Under the pieces are notes generated by a model. The model did no database searches. It was not told the origin of the DNA and worked only from the letters and a program-made list of their open reading frames with translations. Both the position numbers and the translations under genes were made by a program. DNA of 64,000 nt from Cerrena zonata (taxonomy: Eukaryota > Basidiomycota > Agaricomycetes > Polyporales > Cerrenaceae): contig JASBNA010000025.1 of the NCBI GenBank assembly GCA_038087015.1, positions 186,001 to 250,000 on the forward strand. The letters run 5' to 3'. Shown piece after piece: positions 1-10,850 of this stretch. How positions within the stretch are numbered: the first letter of the stretch is position 1; each line of letters begins with the position of its first letter.

Positions 1-387
1 GAGGCGTGCAGGGCTACTCCTTCCCAAACCGACAAGTTCTTCCTTCATTAAGTCTACAACCTTGTCGATTTCGTACTTCAGCGCAGAAGCCATAACTTTC
101 TCAGCGAGAGAAAGTGATGTCAGTTGTGCTGGAGCTCGAAGGGGGTAACAGAGACGCAGGATGTAATCTAAAGATTCACTATCCTCGGGTGTAGGGATGA
201 TAGGAAGTCCCTCGGGGCTAACCTCGTCTTCAGTATGAGATGACTGGGGAAGTGAGAACATGTCTCGGAAGAACGGAGATGCGCATTTGAGAATCTCTTT
301 GTAGACATAGAAGTCGACACCATCACTGGATCGTAAAACGATGCTAGCTGTTGTGTCATCAAAAGGAGCTTGGGCAGTGATGGGCAT
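1..387 (-). CDS. BTB/POZ domain protein, N-terminal part, cut by window edge
   Basis: An open frame of 129 codons reads from an ATG at 387 to base 1 without a stop. The translation has the layout of fungal BTB/POZ proteins: a short lead, then an ASIVLRSSDGVDFYVYKEIL-like strand/helix, CASPFFRDMFSLPQ (the conserved helix where these proteins change from solvent to core), a PTPEDSESLDYILRLCYP segment and a helix SLAEKVMASALKYEIDKVVDLM. In Agaricomycetes such proteins are numerous and mostly uncharacterised; BTB domains mediate homodimerisation or Cullin-3 binding. No intron is needed in the visible part. The remainder lies beyond the left edge, so the full domain content is unknown. The family call is firm; any specific role is not. 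Confidence 0.75.
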   Translation of the reverse strand, partial: MPITAQAPFDDTTASIVLRSSDGVDFYVYKEILKCASPFFRDMFSLPQSSHTEDEVSPEGLPIIPTPEDSESLDYILRLCYPLRAPAQLTSLSLAEKVMASALKYEIDKVVDLMKEELVGLGRSSPARL

Positions 388-1350
388 GGTAAGAACAGAG
401 GGTAGGATGCGGCGAGTAGAGTTACGTTTGAGCCACTCTACCTAGGCATCTACATAAATAGTTTTTTGGCATGAGGAGGCCATGAGGTGGTCAAGATAAG
501 AGCTCCATGCATACCTTAGGGGTTGAATCACATAACCCTGCTTTGACGGTGGAAATAGCGTTGCTATAATAGTAGGATCTCATTCCGAGACGACGTTCAG
601 ATCCTTGATAGTCTACACTTTTCGACAAAACGAAGAACTTGGAGAGATCCAAGAAATACTCGCGTCGCGACGCGTATCACCCTGCCCTAAACACACATAT
701 CAAAAGTCGCTACGCCCTCTTTTGCTTTATTATTTCTTTTGCTTTCCCCCTCTTCTGAGTTGTCATCGTCCCAATACAACTGTGAGTGACGTTTCTTTTC
801 ATTGCGATTTTCTTGCAGACGGATTACCATGATGAGAGTAAACTACTTTCAGTTATCCCTGTCTTAACCAAACCATGTCGAGACTTTACTAATATTCTGA
901 TCTTTTCAACTCTGCTTCAAATCTTAATCATAATGAATGTCGGCTGACAAAAACTTCTGATAGGACACTCTGGATATAGTCAAGGATGGGTTCTGGAAGC
1001 ACTCTGACGAAAGTGATGTAGTACGACCGCTACGCACTCGACATGCTCTAATATTCTGTACCATACTTTTGTATCACTCTGTATATGAAACACTCTTCTC
1101 AAATGTAGAACGGACACATGCCACGTCTCATTCGAATAGGGGATTGACTGAACCTTGAGGTCGGGCTGTAATGCGACCGCAGGTACATGAGCCCGCAACC
1201 ATTGAATTTTGTAACAATGCATGGTGTCAACGAATCCATTATACATATCATGATCGTCCGTCCGAGATGTCAACTACAATATTACAGATGCACATGCTAG
1301 AAACAAAACAAAACAACAAACACACGAGAAAAAGGATCGCATACAGACGT
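388..1350. other. intergenic, no gene seen
   Basis: Between the start of the BTB gene and the stop of the palmitoyltransferase gene. Short frames occur on both strands but none shows recognisable protein features or splice-consistent extension. It should hold the promoter of the BTB gene and the 3' untranslated region of the palmitoyltransferase gene. Confidence 0.6.
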
Positions 1351-3706
1351 TCAAACTTGACTGAGAGGTTCATACCCTGCCCGGCTACTCCCTCCTCTGC
1401 CAAATCCTAAGCCCATCAGCAAGCTCTTCCGAATATTCTTCCTTCCACCACCTCCACCACTATCAAGTGAATGAAGATCATCCCCTTCTTCGAGTTGTCG
1501 TTTTCGTTTAGCTTCGACAAATCCTTCTCCGGGAACATCATAAAGACGATCGTACTCGACACCCAACTCTTTACCCGTCGTCCAGAAATCTTTACAGTTC
1601 CCGATGATTCCGAGATCGAATGGGTTAGGTGCTTTCGCCGCTCGTTTCAACCCATCTGCGGCTTTGCCTTTGGTGAACCTGTCGAATCCTAAAAGACTCA
1701 TAAGGAATCCACCTCCGCAGCCGCCGCAAGAACCATGGTTATGATGATGATGTCCTCCAGGTGTCGCAAGGTCTCCAGAAGAATTGCTCGCTACTGCATG
1801 TCGGTGACCCATTTGACCAGTCATAGTGGCACCACCACGACCTCCCATGAAGCCGTACCGCCCGAGGTTGCTCACCTCGAGTGTGGTCATCTGTCGTGCG
1901 ACTTGCCAGAACTGACTGAAGAGAAGGACGAGGGTCCATGATAGTTGGAGGGTTGACCAAGCTGCGACAGAAACAAGGAAAGTATCGTAAGACGTGATAA
2001 CACAGAGGTTGTCTGGAAGAACGCAGGATGGGGAAATGGTGCTTCTGTCGGTAGGGATAGGAACAGCGGAGAAGTAAGCAAACGTGAGGTAATCGAACGT
2101 GATGATGCCGATAACGAGCGTTGTGACGAATAATAGGAACTGACGATGGTTCTTGTACCCAATGCAGTTCCATACCCAGGGGCAGTGATGATCGTGACGC
2201 GCAACACATTTGTCACAAACTCGGCAATGCTTTGACCGCAGCGGTTTGCGCGCCATACACTGAATACAGAACGTCTGACCATTCAGTCTGCCTTCTGAGG
2301 CCAAATATTCGATGATAGACTTGAGCTCTGCGTCACTTGCAGGTTTCGGACAGGTTCCAGGATCTAAGCTGATGGCACGGAAGAAGTTGTAGGCACAGAG
2401 GCCGAAAGAAAGGGCGAAGATGAGATGGCTGAAGGCATGAGATTGCGTTTGGTGGACTAGTCGGCTACCCCATGAATAGCCTACCCAGACCATGGATGCA
2501 GCAATGATTCCTGCGAAGTAAGGACTTTGAGTAACACTGTCGGTGTAGTTTCGGTTATCGAGTAGCACCCGGGTTACGATCTGCGAATAACGATAAGATA
2601 CGAATAGGACTTGATTTGACTTCACGTACATGATGTAATGCGAAGAATAGAGCCATGGAAAGGATGATACCTGTGTACCACGGAAGGATCGTGACGGTCA
2701 TGAACATTAGCCAGAGGAATACTGTCGGTGCTACGAAAATAGCAATCTTGGTATTTCGCTGCAAGGCATTCAGAATGACGTATAAAATCAATAACAAACG
2801 ACTCACCTCGCTCAGAGGCTTTTTCTTCCTGGTCCCATCCTCGATGTATCCACCTTCTTCCAGGGCCCGCTTCCACGCTCCCAAACTCTTTAGTTCCACA
2901 GCCATATCCCTCGCCGTCCGTCCCTCGCCATCCTTCGCACTGACGTCGGCTCCAGCTTCGATCAATCGTCTGATACAAACCCTGTTTCCACGAACAACAG
3001 CCCAGTGAAGGGGGGTCAATCCTGCGTCATCTTTGGTATTTACGCCCGCGCTGTGCTTGAGCAATAGATCGACAGAAAGCGCATCGCCTTGGTACGCAGC
3101 CCACATAAGCGAAGTGTGTCCTTGAGAGTCTCTAGAGTCTACATTAATAGGTTGATGTAGAAGATATAGTAGAGGCATGACAGAGGAAGAATGAGTGACA
3201 AGATGGAGGGTATTGTATCCTTGTGCATCGGTGATATTGGGGTCGGCGTTATGAGCGATGAGCAGTTGGATGACATAGAGGTAGCCGTTACGTGCAGCCC
3301 ATTGCATAGGTGTCGCGACCAGATCCCCGCCCAACGCATCCACTTCCGCTCCTTGTTCCAAGAGGTATCGACATGCCGCAACTTGCGCGTTTATGGCAGC
3401 CCAGTGAAGTGGTGTAATGTTTTGTTCGTCCCGATCGGTTGCATGTGCCTTTCCAGACTCGATGAGCATACGAATGGTAGGCACATCTCCACGCTGGGAT
3501 GCTACGAAAATGTTGACCTAAATATGCGCTGTCAGTAATCCAATAATATTAACTGATTATAAGCTGTCTGGCCTGTTACGTACATCGGGCTGTTCGATAG
3601 TTTGCAATGCCTGAGCAAAAGTCAAGGTAGCAGCAGACGAGACCTCTGTGTTTACCGCAGAAGACGGTTCTGACTTGCCCTTGACGATTGCGGGTGGTTC
3701 CTCCAT
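1351..3706 (-). CDS. akr1: Akr1-type palmitoyltransferase (ankyrin repeats + DHHC)
   Basis: Four exons (3706-3584, 3517-2807, 2758-2630, 2580-1351) with in-phase GT..AG introns give a protein of 730 residues, the usual Akr1 size. Residues about 42-270 carry ankyrin repeats (TPLHWAAINAQ, TPMQWAARNGYL, TSLMWAAYQGD, TPLHWAVVRGN). Hydrophobic membrane segments lie around 285-320 and 340-390. A cysteine-rich zf-DHHC domain follows, with the catalytic DHHC at about 451-454 in a HDHHCPWVWNCIG context, then two more membrane segments. The tail holds His- and Gly-rich stretches. Akr1 enzymes are Golgi/endosomal S-acyltransferases that attach palmitate to cysteines of membrane-associated proteins such as casein kinases. 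The start at 3706 was chosen because it opens directly into a short acidic lead as in homologues; an upstream in-frame ATG at 3787 would add 27 residues. Confidence 0.93.
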
Positions 3707-4616
3707 GAGAGTGTGGAAGTAAGCTGGATCGCCTCGCCACCAAGCTCTCCCGCAGCGTGGTCGCCATCGCGTCACATGGGTTGACAAATGCGGTGTACAC
3801 TTCTATTTAGGGGTATTCACTCTTCCAAAACGTAGTAGGGAATGCGATCCTAGTAAATGTAAAGTGGGATATATGGGTTGACATATAGCGATTGATATGT
3901 TCGCGGCGATTCCTTGGATCAGAAACACACGCCTCGACTTCGGGGTCCGGAGCTTGATTCAAACTGAACGGTTCAACGACCACCATACATTTCCGCTTCT
4001 AGAGCAAGCAAACATGCTTCACGTAATTAGTTAACAAAGTAGTCCATCACCGGTCACCAACTTGAACTGAATCCAGTTATGGAGAACCAATCCAAGCGTG
4101 AGCGCGCTTGTTTGTATGTATTTGCCAATACCATCTACTCGAATACCATAAATGGAAGTAATTGGAACTAAATACCGGCACGGAAGAACGTTAGATGTCG
4201 TCTTCTCCTACTCCACCAAGTACCAAGCTCAAGGTTCGGGCGGGACACCTCATCTGAATCTTGGCTCTACATGAGTACACTCGACAGACTTCTTGCCCCA
4301 AAATCACACGCGGTTGATGAGGGCCTGGGAGAAAGTCCATACCGGGTCTCGCGCTTTACGGGATGTCGACACAACATATTCGTTAGATCCAAATAATGAC
4401 GTGAGTTGATAGCAAAGATTCTATGAGACACAATCCAGGAAGACTTGTAACAGAATGTAGCAATAGTAGCGTGTTGTTGAGTGTGTATTCGTGTGCATAG
4501 AATTTGGGTGCAGCGAGAACAGAATGCGAAAGCGAAAACGAAGACTGAAGCAAGGACCAAAAAAAGGGATAACAAGTTATACAAAGCAATGTTCATGTCC
4601 CGACCTTCCTACTGGA
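3707..4616. other. intergenic, no gene seen
   Basis: Stretch between the palmitoyltransferase start and the stop of the velvet gene, both on the minus strand. It should contain the promoter of the former and the 3' region of the latter. Overlapping short frames at 4267-4724 lack any coherent protein signal. Confidence 0.55.
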
Positions 4617-7600
4617 TCAGTCGACCATATTTCCAATACTCAACGGGTTTGTACTTTTTCTTCCCCTTTCCCCGTCTGCAGCCCCACCAGCACCTGTAGG
4701 CGGAGGAGTGAGCTGTCCCCGTAAAGGAGCGAGCTGTATCCTACCTAAACCTTCTCGAGAAGACTGAGCGTGGGCAGCATGATGTTGTGAGGGCGCATAT
4801 GATCCATTTCCACCTTGATATGTACCGGACGAGTCAGGCTGCATCACCATGTGTCCCGACGTTGTCTCCCAAGATCGGCTGCTGCTATTCCATCCATTGT
4901 TACCGCCTCCTCCAGCAGAAGAGTTTTCTGCTGCAATGTTTGAAGGAGGTAATGGATAACCGGCATGGCCAGACGTTTGAGGTGCAGGAGTAAGTTGGTA
5001 ATGCCCAGGCGCAGATCGACCAAGTGTGCCCATGCCTCCAATCGATGAATTATTTGTTCCGTAGGGGCTTTGAGATGGAGGTGGCTGAGACTGAGGAGGG
5101 GGTTGAGAAGCAGCGGGTACATATTGATGAGGCGTGCTGGAGTAATGATGGTGAGACGTACCCGGAGGAGGAGGCATGCCAGTAGATGCAGTGGACTGAG
5201 AAGGCATCGGGGGTGGGCCGGAACCATAAGAGTACCCTCGACTGGGCTGAGGTGGTTGAGGCTGAGATGCACTCGCAGAGCGTGAGTCTGCTCCATTACC
5301 ATTTCCATATTCACTTCCGTACATCATAGGACCTGGGGCAGCAGCAGTAGTTGAGGCTTGTGCTGTCGGTGGGGAAGGTGGTGCGGGATAATGGTGACCT
5401 GCTTGTGCTGGAGGAGGAGCATGTGCAGGAGGTACTTGCTGTTGGGGCGGAGGATGCTGTGCTTGATGCTCATAATATCCTCCGTACGATGGGGGAGGTG
5501 GTGGTGGATGATAAGTTTGATATTCATATCCTCGAGGAGGTGGAGGTGGGACATGATGTTGAGGAGCATACTGAGGATGAGGTGGCGGAGGATGAGGATG
5601 TGAATACATATACGGATCGTAAGCAGGTTGAGGAGGCGGCGCTGCAGCATGATGACCAGGATGAGTTGGCGGACCCCATGAGGGAGGAGGTGGGTGTGTA
5701 TAGTAAGGCTGTGGAGGAACGTGCGCGTAGGGATGTGGAGCAGCGTTATGATGAGATACGGGAGGGGCGGGGGCAGGAGGTCCATAATGGGATGGTGGGG
5801 GTGCGTGGTGAGCATGTTCGTATTGAGGATACCCAGCTGACGGTGGCGGCGGATGTTGGAACCGATGGTCGTACCCTGTTGGATGAGCTGCGGAGGGATA
5901 AGGAGTCGAATGCTCTGCACTAGGTGGAGGTACAGGAGCAGGCGGTGGTGCCGAGTTTGTTGCAGGAGCGGCTGCAGAACCTCCTAACGAAGGATCGATA
6001 GGCCATCCAGAACCCGTGGGTTGGGTTGACGTTGCACTGATAGGACTCGGTTCTTGTACCTCAGGTCCACCAAGAATACCACCTGCTCCTAATCCATCAT
6101 CGGTCCGAGATCGTTTTGGCGTCCTATGTTCGTTGCTGTCACGTCTCGATGAGCCTCCCGCGCCAGTGCTCTCCCTTCTTATGGAGGGTGGAGGTGCATA
6201 AGAGCCAGACGTTCGACGAAGGTTGACTCGGTCACCATCTCTTTCGCGTTCGCGTTCCCTTTCACGCTCCCTTTCCCTTTCCCTCTCCCAACGATCGTGA
6301 TCTCTTTCGCCCCTTTCTCTAGCACGTTCCCTTTCGTCTTCTTCTTCTCGCTCATCTTCGTCTCTTTCTGGGAGCCGGACAGGCCGTGCTGAGCTGGAGG
6401 GGAATGGATGTCCGCCGGCACTAGGTGGAGTCGGTGAACTAAGTCTCAGTGGAGGCGCAGAACTACTAGGGAAATGTGCAAACTGGTTTTCTAGTCGCAT
6501 CGTAGGCTGTGAGCCTGGGTACATCGGTGCGCTTCCATTATTCGAGTTCGAGCCTGGTGCGGCATCGAGTCGTACTGGAGGTCCGGAGTTACTTGGATAC
6601 GGCGCTGGTGCCAACGCAGGAGGACCTGAGGATGAAGGAAGAGGTGCTGGCGCCGAAGACAGCGGCAGTGGGACAGGTGGTTCGAGCACTTGGACTGGTC
6701 GCTTGCGCACCCGGATGTCTTTACGGATACGAATCTTGATACCTTGGTCTGCGAGTGAGCAGGACAAGGGCGTCGACTCTGAGGACGATGGATAAATATG
6801 GAGCTACAATATGCATCCTACTGTCTTGCTCACCTTCCATTCCGGGGAACTTTTTGGCTGTGTAAACGTAGAAAGGAGCAGAAAATATCGATTTGCAGTG
6901 AAACACCTCGTTGCTTGTGGTTGGAAGAAATAAGAATCCACAAAACCCAAACGAACATACATACTTACCCAACAACTTCGTATAAACTGAGTTTTAAACG
7001 ATAACTTCCTTCTGTTCGGACACTTAGGTCAGGGAATACGAAGAATCCAGCGTCTTCGTTCGAGTGTTCTGTATCTTTGAGATGATAGAGCGAAGATACG
7101 ACCGATCCAGTAGTACAACGTGTCTTCCCATCCTGGTGAAAAGTGAATGCGTGAGGGAAACTATATGATTCACACGAGGGTACTGAATACCTTGAGCCAA
7201 TGCAGTTCGATATCCTCATCAGGTTTTGCTAAGCTTGCAAACATGAAATAGTATGGATTTTGGAGGAATGAGTTGGACGAAAAAGGAGGCGTTTCTGGAG
7301 AAATATCTAACCAATAATGGTTAGCGATTGAGACTTGTCAAAAGAGAGCAGCACAGCAACGACGCGTGGTTTGGAGCTCAGATTGATCGAAAATACGATC
7401 ACTGAGTTTGAGGAACAGCTATCTCGACTAAAATTCCGACTAGAACTCTTGAGATTAGCTCGGAAATGACATAGCACGAAGTAGTATGTCAACTCCAAAC
7501 TAAACAAAGTTCAGAATGATCGCAATCCGGATTTGGAAGAAAGTTCAACGATGACAGATGGGTCGTCAACCTACCTGGAGAACTGCTTCTCGAGCTGCCT

Positions 7601-7833
7601 TCCCGCTCCCGGTCTCGCGAAGCATGGTCAATAACGCGGAGCTGCACGATAGGTGGAGGATCGATGGGTCTCCGGTCGGCTACGGTGTGATATGAAAAGT
7701 CATGAGCAAAGAGTCATTCATAATGAAGGGAGTTAAGACCTTTACCGCCAACGCCGCACATTCGTGCTTGCTTTGGTTCTTGTCGCATAGTTAGTACATA
7801 CTCCCTAAGATCAAGAGGTCGTGCATGAGCCAT
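4617..7833 (-). CDS. Velvet-domain regulator with long Pro/His-rich tail (VosA/VelB class)
   Basis: Six exons (7833-7746, 7679-7575, 7294-7191, 7132-6969, 6913-6834, 6778-4617) join in phase to 900 residues. Residues 1-205 form a velvet domain: YVLTMRQEPKQARMCGVG, DRRPIDPPPIVQLRVID, FLQNPYYFMFASL, DGKTRCTTGSVVSSLYHLKD, GGFF-type GFFVFPDLSVRTEG, EVFHCKSIFS, AKKFPGM and ADQGIKIRIRK. This order fits VosA/VelB-like velvet proteins, NF-kB-fold DNA-binding regulators of development and secondary metabolism. The last exon encodes an unusual tail of about 695 residues, dominated by Pro, His, Ser, Tyr and Gln, with one Arg/Glu repeat block (about 330-380) and a KRSR basic patch that may be a nuclear signal. 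The start is the ATG closest to the velvet motif; an upstream exon cannot be excluded. Assignment to VosA rather than VelB is uncertain. Confidence 0.9.
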
Positions 7834-10800
7834 CACTGTGTTCAAGGCCGATTGACGGCTGAGCCAAGAGAAAGAGGAATAGGAACCGGGGAAACGAGCG
7901 TCGACGTCGGACGTGTACTTGTAGTCTCCAGGAAAACAAGTCTCACACCGATGACCAGTAGGTCGGAAGCCCGAGATGAAATAAGCACTGACAGGACGAT
8001 GAAGGGAGGTGAGAGCAGAAAAGGGGCGAGCGCAACGCTTATGATGAGATGTTGCACGGGGTAATGTCCAACTAACCCGAAGACATGGGCTCGGTGCTTC
8101 CACTGTTTCGGTGCTCAGCACTCTCACCACCATCCAGCTCTCACCTACCTTTTGCCTTGCTGCGGAGCTCTACTTTATTCTATTACCCTCACTATGCTCA
8201 CCACGGAGGCGATATAGTCAGTCAGTCAGGTTGTCCTCGACCGTGGCGAGGAGTCCCTCACACCACAACCAAGGTTCAACCTCTTGTTTGAGAAAGTTTG
8301 GAAAACGTTGAACGCCAAGTATTGATGTAAAGATAGAAGCCTCAGGTGGAAGACTACTTACAACCTGCTCCGGTCCTGTAAAGAATGTATCGGTAAGTTA
8401 GCATGAATGAACTGGTGAGGCTGATCGTCGTCCATGGTGAGTTGGGTTGAAGAGCAGTAAAGAGTACGATACGATTCTAAACAAGTGTTACAGCCGGCGG
8501 ATACGTTATCTTCCCCTGTTCCCACGTTCGAAATCTCCCCGATTTGCCTAATATGGTTCTTTGTTTATTGCGGTCCGAGTCGAACCGATTCATGGAATGA
8601 ACTTTCGTATATATAACATCAGTCCGATGTTGGATCTCGTTCAATACTTGCAGTAGTTTCATAGTGACAACATCCAACAGTTAGCAGCTAACACAATGCC
8701 ACACAGCACTCAGCAAACATGTGGCGCGCCCCCACGATTTGAAGCCTAAGTTACTCACATCAAATAAGCAGTGGCTATACCGTAGTATCATTATGTTCGG
8801 CGCAATTTACGATTCTCTGAGTAAAGAATTTTACATTTTTACATTTTTGAAGACCCTCCAAATAAACCCCTCTGCATCTCGTCTCTGTCTTCCTACTAGT
8901 AGTACGGGTCACTTCATCTACAGGACATGCCATGTACGGAAGTCAAACATTTAACGCCCATGACGGGTTTTCAAATTCGTCAACATACAACTTGTTAGTA
9001 TTCCTCTTGCAAATATTGAATGTTATAATTCTGATATTTCATACGACTCTAATAGCCTACTCACAGAGCTCTGCCGTCTCTTCGCGTGGCTTCCACATGC
9101 CCCCTGTACTTGTCATAAACTTCCCTCGGACTCGTTTCGTTCACACTCGAGGTTTGGGACCCAGATCTGTGGGTTCCAGCAATGGTGGATGCTGATACCC
9201 GGCCTGTATTCTTCTCCCACCGGCTCGAATACGCAACGGGTCTGCTTTCCCCTCCTAGTGATGCTGGGATTCTTGGGTCGAGAATAGACTCCGGATTCTT
9301 ACTCGGTCAGCAACAACCGTATCTTTCCTCGACCACTGCAATCGTCTCACTATGTACTGCATTATTGTACGTCCTACCTTATTGGCTACAAGTACTCATC
9401 CACTCCATTTCAGAATCCAGGATACTATTTGAGTTGAATTTATGCTGGTATTGATTTCTAGGCCTAGAGACGACGGTTACCGGCCAGCGTATTACCTTAG
9501 AAAGCGGTACGCGTGCTTGGAAAATTATTACTAGAATTCCAATCGGGATCATACTAAACGTATATATTCGAGTGCACTCGAAACGACTTCGTACAAGGAT
9601 TGCCGCATACGTCGCAATTGCTCACGATGGTAGCCGGCGAGCCGAGTAGTTGGTCCCAGGAACTTGCTTGGGAAAGATTGGTGAGGTTTTACGTGTCTTC
9701 TGTCGGTGCATACCATATTCAGAGCCGTGTCAATCCAGTTTTCAAACTCACCCATATACAAGGAAGTTCATGAGAGCCCGGCTTGTGGGGACGGCGTGAC
9801 CATAAGACTATGCTCATGTGATCGTTGAAAATGACCCAGACGATCGTCCATGACAGCACCGGTTCCAACGAACGGAGTGTATGCGTTGATTACACGGAGG
9901 ATTGTTCAAAGTTCAGGAAGATTCGCGCCACAAAGACGAAGCTTATGCGATCTCCGTGGACATCCTGTCAAGGTTTGGAGACGATTTCACCTATTTCGTA
10001 AATGAATCTTGTTTATCGCGTTTACAGTCTTCATGCAATGAACCCGTGTCTGCAATAACCCGGTTGAACTCGTACCCGGTCAAGGCCAAGACCGTCCTTG
10101 TTGTCGTACCTTGTTAACGTGCAGAGTAGAATGTCACTATTCGCTCGCCCAGGAAAGCTATCAATTGGCAAAGTCAGGGAAACAGCGTCCGAGATCCGGT
10201 AAATTGGTACATTTATTACAGTATATTTTATCTTTGAACAAGTCACAGACATATAGTTTCAATAAACGGATGCAAACCGAATACTTTATGTACGATCTGC
10301 CTTTTGTATGTTCAAACCTTTGGTATACTCCCAGACATTGACAGGCATTCATTCGGATTAGCTGGAAGTTACGGCTCTCCCATTGCCAGCCTGACTGTAT
10401 GTGTTCTCAGACTGAGGGTTATAAATAGCTCTCCGGTCACCTGCAACATCTAGAATTCCGTACGAGCTTCCATGGGTTTATGACCCTTCGCCTTGTCTAG
10501 AGTCAGTATCAGTGCGACTGTCTTGCGTGCTACGGAAGCGTCGCCATCGCTTGAGTTTTATGTTGTCTTTTTTTGATCGTGATAATAAAGATTCAATACC
10601 TACATGCAAGAGTGGAACCTGATCTTACTAAACATTATCCTGGAAAGTTTATCAATAGGAAGCACCATCAAGAAGGAACGTATTATAACGGCCCTCTTGA
10701 GCGGCCTGTTGGGACTGTTATTAATTATTCACGTACCCTTTTGTGTTGAAGTCACTTCAAAACAATAATAACCTCAATAATTGTAGCAATACTACACACG

Positions 10801-10850
10801 AGCAAGAACATGACATAGTCCAATAAAAACTAATAATACAATAGTCCGTA
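7834..10850. other. 3-kb intergenic region, no supported gene
   Basis: Lies upstream of the velvet gene and beyond the 3' end of kinase A. Frames such as 9182-9454(+) and 9549-9761(-) are short and encode no recognisable protein. The velvet gene probably has its promoter and 5' leader here. The last 60 bases match the 3' flank of kinase E in reverse orientation, showing that the duplicated kinase block extends slightly past the kinase A stop codon. Confidence 0.5.

Noticed and set aside
5351..5923. Plus-strand frame of 190 codons inside the velvet gene tail
   Set aside because: It is antisense to a low-complexity Pro/His-rich exon; the composition alone keeps the opposite frames open.
9182..9454. 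Hypothetical 90-codon gene with a hydrophobic segment
   Set aside because: No domain, no splice-consistent extension and no second copy; indistinguishable from a chance frame.
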